Below, piece by piece: positions 1-5,737 of a stretch of 5,987 bases of DNA. A program made the translations under genes and the position numbers. Each line of letters begins with the position of its first letter. The first letter of the stretch is position 1. The notes under the pieces are model-generated. The model worked only from the letters and a program-made list of their open reading frames with translations. It ran no database searches and was not told the DNA's origin. Source of the stretch: Rhodospirillales bacterium (GTDB lineage Bacteria > Pseudomonadota > Alphaproteobacteria > Acetobacterales > Acetobacteraceae); assembly GCA_025352915.1 (NCBI GenBank), contig JANXSA010000398.1, forward strand, positions 1 through 5,987, given 5' to 3'.

Positions 1-558
1 CGAGGTCACCTTCCGCCGCGGCCGCGTCATCGCTAGCTCGAACGCATACTTCAAAATCCGGTCCACCCCCGTCCGCGTCATGATCGTCAGTTGGCTGGCG
101 AACTCCCGCTCCGTCCCCTCGAAATGCCGCCCGCCCGACGACGAATACTCGCCCTCGGTGTTCTCCCGCACCACGTAGAAATCGATATCCTTCTCCGTCC
201 GCCCGGCCAGCGGCGTCACCGCCCCCGGCATCAACCGGCACGGCCGCAAATTCACATACTGGTCAAACTGCCGCCGGAACGGGATCAGCAAACCCCACAA
301 CGAAATGTGATCCGGCACCCCCGGCCACCCCACCGCCCCGAGAAAAATTGAGTCGGCCTCGCGCACCATCTCCAGCCCATCGGCCGGCATCATCGCCCCG
401 GTCTTCTTATAGGTCTCGCAAGACCAGTCGTAATGGTCGAGCTTCAGCCCAAACCCGAACCGCCGCGCCGCGGCATCCAGCACCCGCAGCCCCTCCGGCG
501 TCGTCTCCTTGCCAATGCCGTCGCCGGGGATCACGGCGAGCCGGTAGGTCTTTGTCAT
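1..558 (-). CDS. ttuC: Tartrate dehydrogenase / D-malate dehydrogenase (decarboxylating), 3'-truncated by the window edge
   Basis: This is an NAD-dependent, metal-dependent beta-decarboxylating dehydrogenase of the isocitrate/isopropylmalate family, acting in the cytoplasm on D-malate or tartrate. The 186 visible residues start MTKTYRLAVIPGDGIGKE, the family's N-terminal signature. The substrate-binding arginines are visible as R95 and R105 (IPFRRQFDQYVNLRP) and R131 in VVRENTEGEYS, with Y138 in the catalytic tyrosine position. The DHISLWGLLIPFRRQ stretch is the form seen in TtuC/DmlA rather than in LeuB. Family members are about 350-360 residues, so roughly the C-terminal half, including the catalytic lysine and metal-binding aspartates, lies outside the window. 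The start is supported by GAGGAA (564-569) just upstream. Tartrate, D-malate and even 3-isopropylmalate activity cannot be separated from this half alone, so the exact substrate and symbol are inference; the family assignment is firm. Confidence 0.92.
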   Translation of the reverse strand, partial: MTKTYRLAVIPGDGIGKETTPEGLRVLDAAARRFGFGLKLDHYDWSCETYKKTGAMMPADGLEMVREADSIFLGAVGWPGVPDHISLWGLLIPFRRQFDQYVNLRPCRLMPGAVTPLAGRTEKDIDFYVVRENTEGEYSSSGGRHFEGTEREFASQLTIMTRTGVDRILKYAFELAMTRPRRKVTS

Positions 559-589
559 GGCGCTTCCTCACGAAGGTAATAGCCGCGCC

Positions 590-617
590 ATACTATTTGA
601 CCCGCGAAGGCAAGCAA
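590..617 (-). promoter_or_regulatory. Possible promoter for the tartrate/D-malate dehydrogenase gene
   Basis: On the minus strand, TTGCTT (617-612) and TAGTAT (595-590) are separated by 16 nt and would give a leader of about 25 nt before the ATG. The match to sigma-70 hexamers is only moderate (3/6 and 4/6). The placement between the palindrome block and the gene is sensible, but this is a pattern guess. Confidence 0.28.
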
Positions 618-620
618 GGC

Positions 621-717
621 CAGGGTTTCACCCTGGACCCACCAGGGGCCAAGCCCCTGGACCTTATATATTAAGGGTCCAGGGGGCTTGGCCCCCTGGC
701 GGGTCTGGGCGGAACCC
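621..717. repeat. Nested palindromic intergenic repeat (REP/BIME-like), probably also a terminator for the ELM1-family gene
   Basis: Three palindromes lie side by side. CAGGGT-TTC-ACCCTG spans 621-635. CCAGGGGC-CAA-GCCCCTGG spans 642-660. CCAGGGGGC-TTG-GCCCCCTGG spans 679-699. The second and third are also near-complete inverted copies of each other (642-663 against 676-699, differing by two single-base insertions) around an 11-nt spacer of A and T only (664-674). The symmetry continues weakly outward (623-640 against 701-717). The whole block can therefore fold as one long hairpin or as separate hairpins. It starts 4 nt beyond the stop codon of the minus-strand gene ending at 722, so transcription termination or 3'-end protection is a likely role. 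The paired-unit layout resembles dispersed REP/BIME elements, but copy number elsewhere cannot be seen here. Confidence 0.75.
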
Positions 718-721
718 AGCC

Positions 722-1813
722 TTACTCTAACCCAAACCGCCGCCGAATCTCCTCCGCCACCCGCCCCGCCTCATCCAGCGGCGGCCGCTGCCACCGCGCG
801 ATCGACTGGCCCAGCGGCCGCGCATGTCCCGCCTGGAACAACGTCTGCGCAAACCGATGATGCCGCGGCCCAGCGAGTTCCGGCGCCGCGATATAAACCG
901 CCGCCGTACTGGCACACGCCTCCGAGATCATCGAGATCGAATCTGCCGTGATCACAATGGCATCGGCGCTGGCCAGAAACCCATGATACGGATTCTCCCC
1001 CGGCTCCCCCCAGCGATAGATCAGGTGCAACGCCGCCGACAACCCGGCCGACAACGCCTCCGTCGCCTCCCGCCCGGTCCGCCGCGACGTCGTGGCCAGC
1101 ACCGCCCCTCCGCTCGCCACCGCCAATTTCGCCACCTGCTTGCCCAGCGCATGCGCCATCGCCGGCTGCATATCCGTCCCCCGCACCGGCCCGCCCACCA
1201 ACAGCGCCACAAGCGGCCCCGGCAGATGCGCCAGCCGCTCCCGCCACGCCGCTCGCGCCTGCCCCAGCAACAGCGGCGAAACCCGGTGCGGCGCCCCCAG
1301 CACCGGAAACACGTTCGCCGCCGCCGCCGGCCGGTCATGCTCGGGGATCACCAGCATGTCGAACATCCCGTGCCGCCACAGCCCGCCCAGCCCCGGATGC
1401 ATGCAATGCACAATCCGGCAGCCAAACTGCGACTTCATCCACAGCGCCACCGCGCCCGACCGCCGCCCCGCCGAAATCACCACGTCCGGCCGCGGTGGCG
1501 CCCCCTCCGCCACACCCCCCCGTTCCGCCGGCAGCGAAACCCCCGCCGCACTGCGCGCCAGTTCCGCCGCAATCCCGCGCGACGGCTGCCGCAACCCCGC
1601 CAGCGACCCCCCCGGCACCAACCCCGCCAGATGCGCCGTCCAAGGATTCCACATCAGCGGAATCCGCCGGAACGGCACCCCCAGCCGCTCGGCAATCCCG
1701 ATCGCCTGGTTCGCCGTCCCCACCCGAGGATCATCCAAAACCCAAACCCGCGCCGGCGGCGCCGCCACCTGCCCATCCGCCGTCCCCGCATGCGCCCGAT
1801 CAACCTCAGCCAT
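722..1813 (-). CDS. Mitochondrial-fission ELM1-family protein (DUF1022), glycosyltransferase-like
   Basis: This 363-residue protein belongs to the ELM1/DUF1022 family, named after a plant mitochondrial fission factor but widespread in alphaproteobacteria, where it is annotated as a putative nucleoside-diphosphate-sugar glycosyltransferase-like protein. Its molecular role is not established. The N-terminal signature RVWVLDDPRVGTANQAIG is at about residues 22-39. A central Rossmann-like segment (PDVVISAGRRSGAVALW, about 109-125) is followed by LVALLVGGPVRGTD. The C-terminal conserved block ADAIVITADSISMISEAC is at about 283-300. No signal peptide or membrane segment is evident, so it is probably cytoplasmic or peripheral. 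Two start codons are adjacent: TTG at 1816 and ATG at 1813. The ATG is chosen because GGGAG (1820-1824) lies 6 nt upstream of it. The gene is divergent from pyrE, and its stop lies next to the palindrome block. Family assignment is confident; function is not. Confidence 0.9.
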   Translation of the reverse strand: MAEVDRAHAGTADGQVAAPPARVWVLDDPRVGTANQAIGIAERLGVPFRRIPLMWNPWTAHLAGLVPGGSLAGLRQPSRGIAAELARSAAGVSLPAERGGVAEGAPPRPDVVISAGRRSGAVALWMKSQFGCRIVHCMHPGLGGLWRHGMFDMLVIPEHDRPAAAANVFPVLGAPHRVSPLLLGQARAAWRERLAHLPGPLVALLVGGPVRGTDMQPAMAHALGKQVAKLAVASGGAVLATTSRRTGREATEALSAGLSAALHLIYRWGEPGENPYHGFLASADAIVITADSISMISEACASTAAVYIAAPELAGPRHHRFAQTLFQAGHARPLGQSIARWQRPPLDEAGRVAEEIRRRFGLE

Positions 1814-1893
1814 CAACGGCTCCCAATGGACGGAACAGGGCGGGACGGCTACGAAAGCCCAGACACATGACGTGACGCATGGGGAGACCCCGG
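1814..1893. promoter_or_regulatory. Divergent intergenic region between the ELM1-family gene and pyrE
   Basis: These 80 bases must hold the start signals of the ELM1-family gene (minus) and most likely pyrE (plus). Ribosome-binding sites are clear at both ends: GGGAG for the minus gene (1820-1824) and GGGGAG for pyrE (1881-1886). I see no convincing pair of promoter hexamers and no strong dyad, so the promoters themselves are inferred only from the gene orientation. Confidence 0.4.
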
Positions 1894-2622
1894 ATGGAAA
1901 AGCTGCACATGACGGACTGGGACCGGGACGCCGCCCTGACCACCGCCCGGATATTGTTGGAAATCAAGGCGGTCAACTTCCGTCCGGAGGAGCCCTACAC
2001 ACTGACATCGGGCTGGAAATCCCCCGTCTACATCGATTGCCGCCGCATCATCTACTTTCCCCGCGCCCGCGCCAAGATATGTAAACTCGGCGTCGAAAAA
2101 ATCGGCCGCCACATCGGCTACGAATCCATCGAAGCCATCGCCGGTGGCGAAACCGCCGGCATCCCCTTCGCCGCCTGGATCGCCGACCGCATGTCCATTC
2201 CGATGGCCTATGTTCGCAAGAAACCCAAAGGCTTCGGCCGCAATGCTCTCATCGAGGGCGATGTCCCCCTCGGCAAGAACACCCTCCTCGTCGAAGACCT
2301 CACCACCGATGGCGGCTCCAAGGTCCAGTTCTGCCAGGCCCTGCGCGACGCCGGCGCCATCTGCAACCACACCTTCGTCGTCTTCTACTACGGCGTCTTC
2401 CCCGGCAGCTTCAAAACCCTCAAAAACATGGATATCCAGCTCCACCACCTCGCCACCTGGTGGGACGTGCTGGAAGCCTGCCGCGACCGGCCCTACTTCT
2501 CCGACTCCGCCCTCACCGAGGTTCGAAAATTCCTGGACAACCCGGTCGCCTGGTCGGCCGCCCACGGCGGCGTCGCCAGCCAGGAAGAGGCGCTGGCCCG
2601 CAAGGGGCTGAAGGTCGAGTAG
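1894..2622 (+). CDS. pyrE: Orotate phosphoribosyltransferase
   Basis: The enzyme joins orotate and PRPP to give OMP and pyrophosphate, step five of de novo pyrimidine synthesis, in the cytoplasm. It has 242 residues from the chosen start. The PRPP-binding motif is LLVEDLTTDGGS (about 131-142), with the acidic pair E134-D135. The N-terminal substrate loop is LTSGWKSPVYID (about 37-48). The flexible catalytic loop is YVRKKPKGFGRN (about 106-117), where the RKKPKGFG form replaces the enterobacterial RKEAKDHG and is typical of alphaproteobacterial enzymes. An upstream ATG at 1879 is in frame, but GGGGAG (1881-1886) lies 7 nt before the ATG at 1894 and would be inside the longer version. A third ATG at 1909 is possible but has only a weak GGAAAA before it. 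No other pyrimidine gene is nearby, as is common for this pathway in alphaproteobacteria. Confidence 0.96.
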   Translation: MEKLHMTDWDRDAALTTARILLEIKAVNFRPEEPYTLTSGWKSPVYIDCRRIIYFPRARAKICKLGVEKIGRHIGYESIEAIAGGETAGIPFAAWIADRMSIPMAYVRKKPKGFGRNALIEGDVPLGKNTLLVEDLTTDGGSKVQFCQALRDAGAICNHTFVVFYYGVFPGSFKTLKNMDIQLHHLATWWDVLEACRDRPYFSDSALTEVRKFLDNPVAWSAAHGGVASQEEALARKGLKVE

Positions 2623-2710
2623 CGCCGCCACCCGCCCAGCTTCGACACCCGCCAAACTTCCCCACAACGTCACGCCACCGCCAAGCGACTGCAACACTGC
2701 GCCACTATCA

Positions 2711-2735
2711 GGGGTCATCCATCACAGGAGACCCC
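2711..2735 (+). promoter_or_regulatory. Small hairpin overlapping the ribosome-binding site of the phosphoesterase gene
   Basis: GGGGTC (2711-2716) can pair with GACCCC (2730-2735). The 13-nt loop contains most of the AGGAG ribosome-binding site (2726-2730), which sits 8 nt before the ATG at 2739. The stem is only 6 bp and the loop is large, so it may be incidental. The rest of the 116-base gap after pyrE shows no T-tract terminator. Confidence 0.3.
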
Positions 2736-2738
2736 ACC

Positions 2739-3686
2739 ATGCTCAGCCGCCGCAACACCCTCGCCGTCCCCGGCCTGGCTGCCGCGGGCGCCTTGCTTGC
2801 CCAGTTTGCCGGACTCACCACCCCCGCCAGTGCGCAAACAGCGGCCACCGCGCCAAGCGGCGTCCCGCTCTTCCGCTTCGGCATCATCAGCGACCCGCAA
2901 TTCGCCGCCGTCGCCCCCCGCCGCACCCGTTTCTACGCCAACTCGCTGTGGAAGCTGTCCGAGGCGGTGGAGATGTTCAACGGCCAGGACCTCGCCTTCG
3001 TTACCACCCTCGGCGACATCATCGACCGCCACTGGACCAGCTACGACGCCATCCTGCCGCTGTACGACCGGCTGAAGCACCCGCATTTCTTCGTCCTCGG
3101 CAACCACGATTACGAAGTCGGCGCCGACTACCTCGCCTCGGTCCACCGTATCACCGGCCTCAAGCGCGCCTATTACGACTTCCAGGCCGCCGGCCATCGC
3201 TTCATCGTCATCGACGGCAACGACGTCAGCCTGTTCGCCAACGCACCCGGCAGCGAAAAGCACAAGCTCGCCGCCACCCGCCTCGAAGCCCTGAAATCCC
3301 GCGGCGCCGCCAACGCTCAAACGTGGAATGGTGGCGTCAGCGACGAGCAGTTCCGCTTCCTGGAAACCAGCTTCGCCGCCGCCGAACGGGCCGGCGAGAA
3401 GGTGATCGTGCTCGGCCACTACCCGATGTTCCCGGCCAACGAGCACAACATGTGGGACAGCGAGCGCCTGCTGGAGTTGTTCACCGCGCAGAAGCACCTC
3501 CAGGCCTATTTCTGCGGCCACAACCACGCCGGGAATTACGGCCTGCTGAAGGGCAAGCACTTCGTCAACATGAAGGGCATGGTCGAGACGGCCACCACGA
3601 CCGCCTATGCCACGGTCGAAGTCTTCGCCGACCGCCTCAACGTGATCGGCCATGGCGTGGAAACCAGCCGCAATCTCGTCGTCTGA
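2739..3686 (+). CDS. Exported metallophosphoesterase, ADP-ribose/CDP-alcohol diphosphatase (ADPRM)-like
   Basis: This 315-residue calcineurin-like phosphoesterase has an N-terminal export signal: MLSRRNTLAV, then a hydrophobic Ala/Leu-rich stretch and a likely cleavage after ASA at residue 32. The twin arginines R4-R5 suggest Tat export, which fits a folded metalloenzyme of the periplasm, although the motif lacks the usual phenylalanine. The metal-binding motifs appear in order: SDPQ (D52, Q54), LGDIID (D93), GNHDY (N122, H123), GHYPM (H227) and GHNHAGNYG (H261, H263). The D-x-Q first motif (rather than D-x-H), the RFIVIDGNDVS segment, the WNGGVSDEQFRFLE segment and the MVETATTTAYATVEVF tail match the Mn-dependent ADP-ribose/CDP-alcohol diphosphatase (ADPRM) branch. 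A diphosphate-bond substrate is therefore likely, but the actual one is unknown. AGGAG at 2726-2730 supports the start. It lies 116 nt after pyrE on the same strand and is probably transcribed separately. Confidence 0.9.
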   Translation: MLSRRNTLAVPGLAAAGALLAQFAGLTTPASAQTAATAPSGVPLFRFGIISDPQFAAVAPRRTRFYANSLWKLSEAVEMFNGQDLAFVTTLGDIIDRHWTSYDAILPLYDRLKHPHFFVLGNHDYEVGADYLASVHRITGLKRAYYDFQAAGHRFIVIDGNDVSLFANAPGSEKHKLAATRLEALKSRGAANAQTWNGGVSDEQFRFLETSFAAAERAGEKVIVLGHYPMFPANEHNMWDSERLLELFTAQKHLQAYFCGHNHAGNYGLLKGKHFVNMKGMVETATTTAYATVEVFADRLNVIGHGVETSRNLVV

Positions 3687-3694
3687 CCCAACCG

Positions 3695-3734
3695 GTGCGC
3701 GCCGGCCGGCCCCAGCTCAGCCGGCCGCGCCCAC
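3695..3734. terminator. GC-rich hairpin at the convergent junction, possible bidirectional terminator
   Basis: The bases from about 3695 to 3711 pair imperfectly with about 3720-3734 through the shared CCGGCC core. They form a roughly 15-bp GC-only stem with about one mismatch and one bulge, between two converging genes. It overlaps the last codons of the minus-strand dioxygenase gene (stop at 3717-3719). There is no T-tract on either side, so intrinsic termination is uncertain and a chance GC-rich palindrome is possible. Confidence 0.4.
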
Positions 3735-4625
3735 CACCTGCAGCGCGATCCGCTCGATCGCCGGGTCGACCTTGTACATGTGCCGGTACTGCAACACCTG
3801 CTTGGCGATCAGCCGCAGCCGGAACCCAAACGGATGGAACGCCAGCGGCGCCAGCAACGGCTCGTTGAACGGCGCCACATCGGCGCGCTGAAACTCAAAC
3901 GCCATCGACACCCGCGACGCCCCCCCGCGCGGCGAGGTCCGGCTGCCCCAGTGCAGCACCGCCTGGTTCCACATGAACACATCCCCCGCCTCCGCCGGCA
4001 GCGCCCGGATCGCCGCGTGGTCGAACTTCCACTCCTTGTCCTGCGGCGTGTTGTAGGTCGGGTCCTGCGTCGCCGGCACGATATACATGCACCCGTTCAG
4101 CGGCGTCGCCTTCGACAACGGCATCCAGGTCGTCATCGATTTCGGCGACCCATCCGGAAACAACGCCATCTGCCCCTTGTCCCGATGCGGCCGCCAGCCG
4201 GAGTCGCCGCGCGCCGGATCGACGTTCCACACCCAGAAATCCGGCAGCATCGCGTATTCGCCCAAAAGCCCGGCATAGATCGGCTGCAACCGGTAGAACG
4301 GGATCCAGAACTCGTCATAGATGAACGCAAACACCGGCGGCAGCCCGGCCCGGTCCAGCGCCCGCACCGTCTCGGCCATGACCGCGATATCCATCGGCCA
4401 GGCGATGTTGCTGGCATGGAAATACCCCTCCTCCAGCACCAGCGCCCGGATCGCCGCCATGTCCGCCGCGGCCGGCGTGATCGCCTCCAGCGCCTGCACC
4501 GAGCGCGCATCCCCCACATGCAGCCCCGGCGCAAACGCCCGCCAGAAATCCGCCGTGCCCAGATCGCGCACCGGAGCGGCCACAACGCTGCTCGGCACGC
4601 CAACTGGATTCAGGATACTCGACAT
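3717..4625 (-). CDS. Phytanoyl-CoA dioxygenase (PhyH)-family Fe(II)/2-oxoglutarate oxygenase
   Basis: This 302-residue protein is a probable cytoplasmic non-heme iron, 2-oxoglutarate-dependent hydroxylase of the PhyH family. The iron-binding facial triad is visible: H147 and D149 in WRPHRDKGQ, and the distal H225 in AVLHWGSRTS. R238 in the following SRVSMAFEF strand is a candidate for binding the 2-oxoglutarate carboxylate. The segment MTTWMPLSKATPLNGCMYIVP is the usual jelly-roll core of the family. Substrates in this family vary widely (fatty acyl-CoA, amino acids, small metabolites) and cannot be predicted here. The start at 4625 is preferred because GGGAGG (4633-4638) lies 7 nt upstream; the longer version from 4652 would overlap coq7 and has no such site. 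The gene begins 13 nt after the coq7 stop, and its ribosome-binding site abuts that stop, so it is very likely the third gene of the dsbB-coq7 operon. Confidence 0.88.
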   Translation of the reverse strand: MSSILNPVGVPSSVVAAPVRDLGTADFWRAFAPGLHVGDARSVQALEAITPAAADMAAIRALVLEEGYFHASNIAWPMDIAVMAETVRALDRAGLPPVFAFIYDEFWIPFYRLQPIYAGLLGEYAMLPDFWVWNVDPARGDSGWRPHRDKGQMALFPDGSPKSMTTWMPLSKATPLNGCMYIVPATQDPTYNTPQDKEWKFDHAAIRALPAEAGDVFMWNQAVLHWGSRTSPRGGASRVSMAFEFQRADVAPFNEPLLAPLAFHPFGFRLRLIAKQVLQYRHMYKVDPAIERIALQVVGAAG

Positions 4626-4638
4626 CGCCCGCCCTCCC

Positions 4639-5181
4639 TCAAACCCGCTCACTCGCCGCGATCGCCACCTTACAGCCCGCCTTGATCAGCCCGTACAACA
4701 GCCGATACCCCGGCGCCTGCTCCGCCTCATGCGCCAGCCCGATATCACGATGCTCCAACTCCTCGGCCCGAAACACCTCAATCGTCTCCCGCAACGCCGC
4801 CTCGTCCTCCCCCAGCGAAGCCGACTGCGCCGCATAATGCTCGTCGATCGCCTCCTCGACCGCCACCGTGCACGCCATCGCCGCCCGCTCGCCGAGCAAC
4901 GCCGTCGCCGCCCCCAGCGCGAACCCCGCCACATGCCACAGCGGCAACAGCGCCGTCGGCCGCACCCGCCGCTTGGCGATCATCGCGCTGAACGCATCCA
5001 GATGAACCTGTTCCTGCGCCTGCATATGCCGGATCAGATCGCCCTTCGGCCCCCGCCCCAGCACCGCCAACTGCCCGGCATAGATGCGCTTGGCACCATA
5101 CTCGCCGGCATGATCCACCCGGATCATCCGCGCGATCCGTGCTTGCTCGGACATATCACCGGGTAGCGTCTGCGTGCTCAT
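4639..5181 (-). CDS. coq7: COQ7-type demethoxyubiquinone hydroxylase (3-demethoxyubiquinol 3-hydroxylase)
   Basis: This is a di-iron monooxygenase that hydroxylates demethoxyubiquinone, the penultimate step of ubiquinone synthesis, as a membrane-associated protein. Its 180 residues match the usual length of the bacterial form. The carboxylate and histidine ligands of the four-helix bundle are all visible: E27 in RVDHAGEYGA, E57 and H60 in AQEQVH, E109 in VAVEEAIDEHY, and E141 and H144 in EELEHRDIG. The HEAEQAPGY and AGCKVAIAASERV segments are characteristic of COQ7. The hydrophobic stretch at about 83-96 fits the monotopic membrane-binding helix. Its ATG overlaps the dsbB stop codon by 4 nt (ATGA, 5178-5181), which points to translational coupling. 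Use of COQ7 rather than the flavin-dependent UbiF/Coq6-like hydroxylases is known in many alphaproteobacteria. Identification is firm. Confidence 0.96.
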   Translation of the reverse strand: MSTQTLPGDMSEQARIARMIRVDHAGEYGAKRIYAGQLAVLGRGPKGDLIRHMQAQEQVHLDAFSAMIAKRRVRPTALLPLWHVAGFALGAATALLGERAAMACTVAVEEAIDEHYAAQSASLGEDEAALRETIEVFRAEELEHRDIGLAHEAEQAPGYRLLYGLIKAGCKVAIAASERV

Positions 5182-5666
5182 CTCTGCCTCGATCGGTTGC
5201 GAACCATCACCGCCGCCATCATCGCGGCACTGCCCAACGAGAATATAAGGCTCATCGCCGCCATCGACACCGGCAATCCCGAAATCAGATACGTCGGATC
5301 ATCGCACGGCTTGGCCGGCCGCGCCGGCAAATCGGCAAACCCCGCCCCCGGCGTGAACCGCGCCACACACCCCGGCAGCGGACTCGGCCACAGCCCGCCC
5401 TCCACCCCCACATGCACCACCCCGATCGCCGCACTGCCCAACATCGCCAGCACCACCGCGGCCGCACACGCCATGCCAAACCGCCGCGGCACCACCAGCC
5501 CCAACAGCGCAAACCCGATCGCCACCCGATACGGCCACCGCCCCACCAGGCACAGCGCACACGGCACCAACCCGCCCCACCACTCGCTGCCCAGCGCGCC
5601 CAACAACGCCGCCGACACCAGGACGGCGTGCAACATCAGCCCGGCACGGAGCGAAATCCTCGGCAT
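5178..5666 (-). CDS. dsbB: DsbB-family disulfide bond formation protein (quinone-linked oxidoreductase)
   Basis: This inner-membrane protein reoxidises a periplasmic DsbA-type thiol oxidase and passes the electrons to ubiquinone. In its 162 residues there are four hydrophobic segments, at about 8-26, 46-60, 65-86 and 128-153. The first periplasmic loop carries the redox pair C36-A-L-C39. R43, seven residues after C36, matches the quinone-contacting arginine of Escherichia coli DsbB (R48, seven after C41). The second periplasmic loop carries the other cysteine pair, C100 (in PLPGC) and C121 (in KPCDDP). VVHVGVEGGLW and GLPVSMAAMSL are the expected flanks. No in-frame start lies upstream before a stop at 5748-5750, so ATG 5666 is the only option, although its ribosome-binding site is weak. 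The gene heads the dsbB-coq7-dioxygenase operon. No dsbA is present in the window. Confidence 0.92.
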   Translation of the reverse strand: MPRISLRAGLMLHAVLVSAALLGALGSEWWGGLVPCALCLVGRWPYRVAIGFALLGLVVPRRFGMACAAAVVLAMLGSAAIGVVHVGVEGGLWPSPLPGCVARFTPGAGFADLPARPAKPCDDPTYLISGLPVSMAAMSLIFSLGSAAMMAAVMVRNRSRQR

Positions 5667-5667
5667 G

Positions 5668-5684
5668 CCCCGGGTATGAACCCG
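5668..5684 (-). promoter_or_regulatory. Small leader hairpin directly before dsbB
   Basis: On the minus strand, CGGGT (5684-5680) can pair with ACCCG (5675-5671) across a TCAT loop, ending only 4 nt before the dsbB ATG. The only G-rich candidate for ribosome binding (GGGG, 5671-5668) is partly in this stem and very close to the start. dsbB may therefore be translated weakly or under leader control. The stem is short and may be incidental. Confidence 0.28.
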
Positions 5685-5713
5685 CCAACGACACGCGGCA
5701 AGAAGGCCAGAGT

Positions 5714-5737
5714 CTTCTTTTTGTGAACAAAAAGAAG
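5714..5737. repeat. Perfect A/T-rich palindrome with 11-bp arms
   Basis: CTTCTTTTTGT (5714-5724) and ACAAAAAGAAG (5727-5737) are exact inverted copies around a 2-nt centre. The palindrome stands out sharply from the GC-rich surroundings. On the minus strand it lies about 50 nt upstream of dsbB. It could be an operator, a hairpin in the leader RNA, or the end of a dispersed intergenic repeat. I recall similar poly-T palindromes in intergenic regions of Acetobacteraceae, but cannot confirm this here. Confidence 0.7.

Noticed and set aside
91..674. Two plus-strand open frames over the left edge and the palindrome block
   Set aside because: The minus strand here encodes the conserved N-terminal half of a tartrate/D-malate dehydrogenase; the plus frames are Pro/Arg-rich shadows, and the second runs into the repeat.
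1814..1816. TTG as the start codon of the ELM1-family gene
   Set aside because: The adjacent ATG at 1813 has better spacing (6 nt) from GGGAG; the TTG would leave only 3 nt.
824..1870. Plus-strand 348-codon open frame across the ELM1-family gene
   Set aside because: It is an Arg/Pro/His-rich translation antisense to a protein with clear family motifs; long antisense frames are expected at this GC content.
1849..2718. Minus-strand 289-codon frame opposite pyrE
   Set aside because: The Gly/Val/Asp-rich translation has no domain signature and mirrors the codon pattern of pyrE, whose motifs are unambiguous.
2715..3653. Minus-strand 312-codon frame opposite the metallophosphoesterase gene
   Set aside because: It lies antisense to a gene with a complete set of metal-binding motifs, a signal peptide and a ribosome-binding site; the antisense product is low-complexity.
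4626..4652. Longer N-terminus for the dioxygenase starting inside coq7
   Set aside because: The strong GGGAGG site lies inside this extension and fits the ATG at 4625; the extra nine residues are not family-like.
3780..4685. Plus-strand 301-codon frame opposite the dioxygenase gene
   Set aside because: Its translation is Arg/His/Pro-rich without recognisable motifs; the opposite strand encodes an intact PhyH-family enzyme.
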